Positions 59,997 to 64,000 of a stretch of 64,000 nucleotides of DNA are shown here, in pieces. Numbering within the stretch: the first letter of the stretch is position 1; each line of letters starts with the position of its first letter. The stretch lies in NCBI RefSeq assembly GCF_025837095.1, contig NZ_CP107551.1, positions 1,532,352 through 1,596,351 on the forward strand, in the 5' to 3' direction. Position numbers and translations under genes: made by a program. The notes under the pieces are model-generated. The model was not told the origin of the DNA, searched no databases, and saw only the letters and a program-made list of their open reading frames with translations. The DNA comes from Rhodococcus sp. Z13. Lineage in GTDB: Bacteria > Actinomycetota > Actinomycetes > Mycobacteriales > Mycobacteriaceae.

Positions 59997-60929
59997 ATGA
60001 CCACGGTGCCGCCGCAACGACCACCGACCTACGCACTCCCGCTGCTCGGTGCACTCGAGGCCGAGTCCGTCCACATCTTCCGGGAGGTCGCCGCGACCTT
60101 CTCCCGGCCCGTCCTGCTGTTCTCCGGCGGCAAGGACTCCGCAGTGATGCTCCACCTCGCCGCCAAGGCGTTCTGGCCGGCGCCGCTGCCGTTCCCCGTG
60201 CTGCACATCGACACCGGGCACAACTTCGACGAGGTGATCGGCTTCCGCGACCGCACCGTCGACCGCCTCGGGCTGCGGCTGATCGTCGCCTCCGTGCAGG
60301 AGGACATCGACGCCGGCCGCGCCGTCGAGGAGACCGGGCCGCACGCCACCCGCAACCGGCTGCAGACCGGAACCCTCCTGCGCGCGTTACGGGAAGGCGG
60401 ATTCGACGCGGTCTTCGGCGGAGCCCGCCGCGACGAGGAGAAGGCCCGCGCGAAGGAGCGCATCTTCAGCCTCCGCGACGAATTCGGGCAGTGGGATCCG
60501 AAGGCGCAACGCCCCGAGGTGTGGCGGCTCTACAACGGTCGGCATCGCCGTGGTGAACACATGCGGGTCTTCCCGCTGTCCGACTGGACCGAACTCGACA
60601 TCTGGCGCTACATCCGCGACGAGCACGTCGACCTGCCGTCGCTGTACTACGCGCACCGGCGTCCCGTCGTCGAACGCGACGGAATGTTGCTCGCCCACAC
60701 CCGTTTCCTCACCCTGCTGCCGGGGGAGACACCCCGCGAGAGTCTCGTCCGGTTCCGCACCGTCGGCGACGCGACCTGCACCGGCTGTGTCGAATCCGCC
60801 GCCGCCACCGTGGAAGAGGTGGTCGCCGAGGTCGCCGCCAGCCGGGTCACCGAACGGGGCGCGACCCGCGCCGACGACCGCATCTCCGACACCGGGATGG
60901 AAGACCGCAAGAGGGAAGGGTATTTCTGA
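59997..60929 (+). CDS. cysD: Sulfate adenylyltransferase subunit 2 (310 aa)
   Basis: ATP sulfurylase catalytic subunit; makes APS from sulfate and ATP. PP-loop SGGKDSAVMLHL (about residues 42-53), GGARRDEEKARAKERIFS, and the RPEVWRLYN-x-n-VFPLSDWTELDIWRYI region. ATG at 59997 after GAGAGGGG; an in-frame ATG at 59967 lies in the palindromic operator. Overlaps the cysNC ATG by one base. First gene of the PAPS operon. Confidence 0.95.
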   Translation: MTTVPPQRPPTYALPLLGALEAESVHIFREVAATFSRPVLLFSGGKDSAVMLHLAAKAFWPAPLPFPVLHIDTGHNFDEVIGFRDRTVDRLGLRLIVASVQEDIDAGRAVEETGPHATRNRLQTGTLLRALREGGFDAVFGGARRDEEKARAKERIFSLRDEFGQWDPKAQRPEVWRLYNGRHRRGEHMRVFPLSDWTELDIWRYIRDEHVDLPSLYYAHRRPVVERDGMLLAHTRFLTLLPGETPRESLVRFRTVGDATCTGCVESAAATVEEVVAEVAASRVTERGATRADDRISDTGMEDRKREGYF

Positions 60930-62764
60930 TGTCCCGCCTACTGCGCATCGCCACCGCCGGCAGTGTCGACGACGGCAAGTCCACGCTCATCGGCCGCCTG
61001 CTGTTCGACTCGAAGGCGGTCTTCGAGGACCAGCTCGAGGCGGTGACCCGCACGAGCCTCGACCGCGGTGCCGACCGTGCCGACCTCGCCCTGCTCGCCG
61101 ACGGTCTGCGCGCCGAACGCGAACAGGGCATCACCATCGACGTCGCCTACCGCTATTTCGCCACTCCGCAACGCTCGTTCGTCATCGCCGACACCCCCGG
61201 GCACGAGCAGTACACCCGCAACATGGTCACCGGGGCATCCACCGCCGACCTCGCACTCGTCCTCGTCGACGCCCGCAAGGGCATCGTCCGTCAGACCCGG
61301 CGGCACGCCTTCCTCGCGTCCCTCCTGGGGGTACGGCACGTCGTGTTGTGCATCAACAAGATGGACCTCGTCGACTGGTCGCAGAGCCGATTCGACGAGA
61401 TCTGCGACGAGTTCCGCAATTTCGCGGCGAAACTCGACATCCCGGACCTCGCCTTCGTCCCGGTCTCGGCGCTGCACGGCGACAACGTCGTCTCCCGCAC
61501 CGCGAACATGCCCTGGTACGAGGGCACTTCGCTGCTGCACCATCTCGAACAGGTCCACATCGCCTCCGACACCAATCTCGTCGACGCGCGCCTGCCGGTG
61601 CAGTACGTTATCCGGCCCGGCGCCGGTGAACACCGCGACTTCCGCGGCTACGCCGGCACCGTCGCCGCGGGCGGATTCGCCCCCGGGGACGACGTGGTCG
61701 TCCTCCCTTCGGGTTTCGGCACGAAAGTGCGGAAGGTGTGGGGGCCGGGCGGCGCACCGCTCGATCACGCCTACGCCGGAGCAGCGGTGTGCGTCGAGCT
61801 CGACGACGACCTCGACGTCGGCCGCGGCGACATGCTGTGCCGCCCCAACAACCGCCCGCTCGTCGGCACCGGCATCGACGCGATGGTGTGCTGGTTCGAC
61901 GAGAACTCCGCACTCGAACCCGACGCCCGCTACGTGCTGCTGCACACCACACGCTCGACCTCCGCCCGCGTGGTCCGGCTGGACTACCGCCTCGACGTCG
62001 ACACGCTGCACCGTGACGAATCCGCCGGCTCCCTCCGGTTCAACGAGATCGGCCGCGTGCAGCTGCGCACGCAGCAGCCGCTGCTGTTCGACCCCTACCG
62101 GCGCAACCGCACCACCGGAAGCTTCGTCCTGGTCGACGAGCGCACCGGCAACACCGTCGCCGCCGGGACGATCACCGGTCCCACGCTGGCGGACAGCCGG
62201 GTGGTCTGGCACGCGGCCGCGGTGTCGCGGGCCGAACGGGGGACGACGGGGGCGACGGTGTGGCTCACCGGGCTGTCGGCCTCCGGCAAGTCCACGCTCG
62301 CCGTCGAACTCGAACGGCAACTGATCGCCGCCGGCATCCCTGCCTACCGCCTCGACGGCGACAACCTCCGGCACGGCCTCAACGCCGACCTCGGGTTCGG
62401 CCCCGAGGACCGCGCGGAGAACATCCGTCGGGTCGGCGCGGTCGCCCAGCTGATGGCCGACGCCGGGCTCGTCGCCGTCTGCGCGCTGATCAGCCCCTAC
62501 CGGCAGGACCGCGACCGCATCCGGCGGCAGCACGAGGAGGCCGGGATCCCGTTCCTCGAGGTCTTCGTCGACACACCCCTCACCGAGTGCGAGGCCCGCG
62601 ACCCGAAGGGCATGTACGCGCGGGCCCGGGCGGGGGAGATCACCGGCTTCACCGGCATCGACGACCCCTACGAGCCGCCCCTGCAGCCCGATCTCGTGCT
62701 GCATCCCCACGACGGCACGCCTGCCGTGCAGGCGGCCCGCATCGTGGAATTGTTGAGGGCATGA
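60929..62764 (+). CDS. cysNC: Bifunctional sulfate adenylyltransferase subunit 1 / adenylylsulfate kinase (611 aa)
   Basis: The N-terminal GTPase (about 1-425) drives APS formation: G1 loop GSVDDGKSTLIGRLL, G3 DTPGHEQYT, G4 NKMD, as in EF-Tu-like enzymes. The C-terminal APS kinase (about 440-611) makes PAPS: Walker A GLSASGKSTLA, RLDGDNLRHGLNADLGFG and DPKGMYARARAGEITGFTGID. The fusion is usual in actinobacteria. Its stop overlaps the cysQ ATG by four bases. PAPS serves the sulfotransferase or reduction to sulfite. Confidence 0.96.
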   Translation: MSRLLRIATAGSVDDGKSTLIGRLLFDSKAVFEDQLEAVTRTSLDRGADRADLALLADGLRAEREQGITIDVAYRYFATPQRSFVIADTPGHEQYTRNMVTGASTADLALVLVDARKGIVRQTRRHAFLASLLGVRHVVLCINKMDLVDWSQSRFDEICDEFRNFAAKLDIPDLAFVPVSALHGDNVVSRTANMPWYEGTSLLHHLEQVHIASDTNLVDARLPVQYVIRPGAGEHRDFRGYAGTVAAGGFAPGDDVVVLPSGFGTKVRKVWGPGGAPLDHAYAGAAVCVELDDDLDVGRGDMLCRPNNRPLVGTGIDAMVCWFDENSALEPDARYVLLHTTRSTSARVVRLDYRLDVDTLHRDESAGSLRFNEIGRVQLRTQQPLLFDPYRRNRTTGSFVLVDERTGNTVAAGTITGPTLADSRVVWHAAAVSRAERGTTGATVWLTGLSASGKSTLAVELERQLIAAGIPAYRLDGDNLRHGLNADLGFGPEDRAENIRRVGAVAQLMADAGLVAVCALISPYRQDRDRIRRQHEEAGIPFLEVFVDTPLTECEARDPKGMYARARAGEITGFTGIDDPYEPPLQPDLVLHPHDGTPAVQAARIVELLRA

Positions 62765-63891
62765 CGCACGACGACCGCCTCGACGATGCCCGACTCGCCG
62801 CCGAGACCGCCTCCGGCGCAGGTGAACTGCTGCTCACCGTCCGCGCGATCGAAGGCGACGCCCTCACCGGGCGGGAACTGGGCCGCCGCGGCGACCACGC
62901 CGCCAACACCTACATCCTCGAACGGCTGGCCGCCGCACGCCCCGGCGACGCGGTGCTCTCCGAGGAATCCGCCGACGATCCCGCCCGGCTCGACGCCGAG
63001 CGGGTGTGGATCATCGACCCTCTCGACGGGTCGAAGGAGTACGGCATGCCCGAACACGTCGACTGGGCGGTCCACGTCGCGCTATGGGAGGCCGGACGCG
63101 GCCTCACCGCCGCCGCCGTCGCCCAGCCCGCCCTCGGCCTCGTCCACAGCACCGCCGATCCCGCACCCCCCTCGCGGGCGGCCCGCGGCCGTCCTCGCAT
63201 CGTCGTCAGCGGCAGCCGGCCCCCGGAGTTCGTCTTCGGCCTCGCCCGCGACCTCGGGGCCGACCTGATCCGCATGGGCTCGGCGGGAGCCAAGGCGATG
63301 GCGGTGGTCCGTGGGGAGGCCGACGCCTACATCCATGCCGGCGGGCAGTGGGAATGGGACTCCGCGGCCCCGGTCGCTGTCGCGCAGGCCGCCGGACTCC
63401 ACTGCGCCCGGATCGACGGCAGCGAACTGGAGTACAACCGCCCGCACCCCTATCTGCCCGATCTGGTGATCTGCCGCGCCGACTGGGCACCGGAGGTGAT
63501 GTCGGCGCTGGCCGTGCACGCCACCGGGCCGACCGACAGCCCCCGGGTGGCGATGGCCCGCGCCTACATCCGCTCCCTGGTGAGCCACGACGCGTCCCAC
63601 GTGCGGCTCGCGGCCGACGCCTGGCGGGTCGAGAACGGGGAACGGACCGGCGACAGCGGCTCCGAGATCCGCGACCGCCTCGAGAACGGCCCGGAGTACC
63701 GGCCGATCCGCCGGATCCGCGACCTGCGGTTCCGCGAGTGGCACCACAGCGTCGTCGCGCGGTTCGTCCTCGACATCGCAGCGGGGCCGAGCACCGAGAC
63801 GTCGGTGGCGGTCACCGAGCACTTCGACATCCCGGCGGGGGAGATCCGCTCCATCGTCGCGATCATCGAACCGGATCCGGACAACAGTTGA
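62761..63891 (+). CDS. cysQ: CysQ-like 3'-phosphoadenosine phosphatase with an NTF2-like C-terminal domain (376 aa)
   Basis: Residues 1-250 are a CysQ/inositol-monophosphatase-fold domain: acidic loop EES near 69-71, WIIDPLDGSKEYG (metal Asp86, Asp89) and GGQWEWDSAAPVAVAQAAG with Asp200. It would hydrolyse PAP or PAPS, relieving PAP inhibition of sulfotransferases. CysQ usually ends near residue 260; here about 125 residues follow (260-376) beginning PRVAMARAYIRSLVSHDASH and ending VTEHFDIPAGEIRSIVAIIE, which looks like an NTF2/SnoaL-like cone fold. I regard this as a fusion. ATG at 62761 overlaps cysNC; the in-frame ORF from 62260 is a shadow of cysNC. Confidence 0.85.
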   Translation: MTHDDRLDDARLAAETASGAGELLLTVRAIEGDALTGRELGRRGDHAANTYILERLAAARPGDAVLSEESADDPARLDAERVWIIDPLDGSKEYGMPEHVDWAVHVALWEAGRGLTAAAVAQPALGLVHSTADPAPPSRAARGRPRIVVSGSRPPEFVFGLARDLGADLIRMGSAGAKAMAVVRGEADAYIHAGGQWEWDSAAPVAVAQAAGLHCARIDGSELEYNRPHPYLPDLVICRADWAPEVMSALAVHATGPTDSPRVAMARAYIRSLVSHDASHVRLAADAWRVENGERTGDSGSEIRDRLENGPEYRPIRRIRDLRFREWHHSVVARFVLDIAAGPSTETSVAVTEHFDIPAGEIRSIVAIIEPDPDNS

Positions 63892-63942
63892 ACTTTTGTG
63901 TAGCTTCGATCGGAAGCACACATCCATTGGGAGGCATCACAT

Positions 63943-64000
63943 ATGACCGAAGCACGTGACATCGGGGACGGGATCCACCTCGTCCCCGTCCCGGTCGCCG
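63943..64000 (+). CDS. Start of a gene cut off by the window end
   Basis: ATG at 63943 follows GGGAGG at good spacing. Nineteen codons are visible, reading MTEARDIGDGIHLVPVPVA. The opening is compatible with a metallo-beta-lactamase-fold or similar hydrolase, but 19 residues are too few to assign a family. It has the same direction as cysQ, 51 bases downstream. Confidence 0.55.
   Translation, partial: MTEARDIGDGIHLVPVPVA

Noticed and set aside
1-64000. Mobile elements, prophage, integrated plasmid, tRNA or rRNA genes
   Set aside because: I found no transposase, integrase, terminal repeats or RNA gene. Base composition and codon use look uniform, apart from A/T-richer promoter gaps.

Overview
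The window is a high-GC, gene-dense chromosomal segment of a mycolic-acid actinobacterium, most likely Rhodococcus or a close relative. The evidence is strong G/C third-position bias, many GTG starts, leaderless genes, long antisense shadow frames, and close resemblance of several proteins to mycobacterial families (FadD15, HelZ, AroQ chorismate mutase, PntAa/Ab/B, a mycothiol-type DinB/MDMPI protein). No rRNA, tRNA, IS element, prophage or CRISPR array was seen.

Layout. 1-8.3 kb: truncated gltB, an aldehyde dehydrogenase, an SDR pseudogene, chorismate mutase, a membrane protein and a thiolase whose 3' end is present as a 33-bp tandem triplication. 8.4-14.7 kb: a three-gene Wadjet/MksB-like SMC operon (DUF2397, DUF2398, TIGR02680-type) with no JetD/DUF2399 nuclease gene and an SMC protein whose ATPase motifs are altered. 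14.8-25 kb: MarR-fadD15, malQ, a macro-domain protein, a TY-Chap/YbjN-like protein, two esterases, and small repeat-bearing ORFs. 25-28.3 kb: TetR-ABC exporter operon with a palindromic operator. 28.3-31.5 kb: a tightly packed operon (zinc ribbon, SIRT5-like sirtuin, HIT, MDMPI, peptidase E, GNAT). 31.9-34.8 kb: pntAa-pntAb-pntB. 34.8-40.1 kb: MFS, branched-chain 2-oxoacid dehydrogenase E1a-E1b-E2, and a divergent Lrp regulator. 40.2-49.5 kb: thioesterase, rhodanese, secreted DUF5995-like protein, AroE-like, secreted HNH nuclease, quinone oxidoreductase, HelZ helicase with a SWIM partner, DUF1360. 49.6-55 kb: valine/isobutyrate operon (mmsA, acyl-CoA dehydrogenase, HIBCH, mmsB, enoyl-CoA hydratase) and a MarR gene. 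55.7-63.9 kb: a sulfation locus (DUF1214-SDR-sulfotransferase operon, divergent IclR, cysD-cysNC-cysQ).

How the genes work together. The bkd-type dehydrogenase and the mmsA operon together cover valine breakdown from the 2-oxoacid to propionyl-CoA. The sulfation locus makes activated sulfate (ATP sulfurylase, GTPase/APS kinase), has a sulfotransferase that could use PAPS, and a CysQ phosphatase that would remove PAP. Both of its promoter regions carry a TnnAACnnGTTnnA motif like the KstR (cholesterol regulator) box and a shared GGTACACATGTGTACC-type palindrome. I infer that it is a co-regulated, possibly steroid-linked sulfation module. The CysQ protein carries an unusual NTF2-like C-terminal extension.

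The items most worth following are the nuclease-less, ATPase-degenerate SMC operon, the putative KstR/IclR-controlled PAPS-sulfotransferase module with the CysQ fusion, and a near-identical 22-bp motif shared by the bkd/lrp and thioesterase/rhodanese promoter regions.
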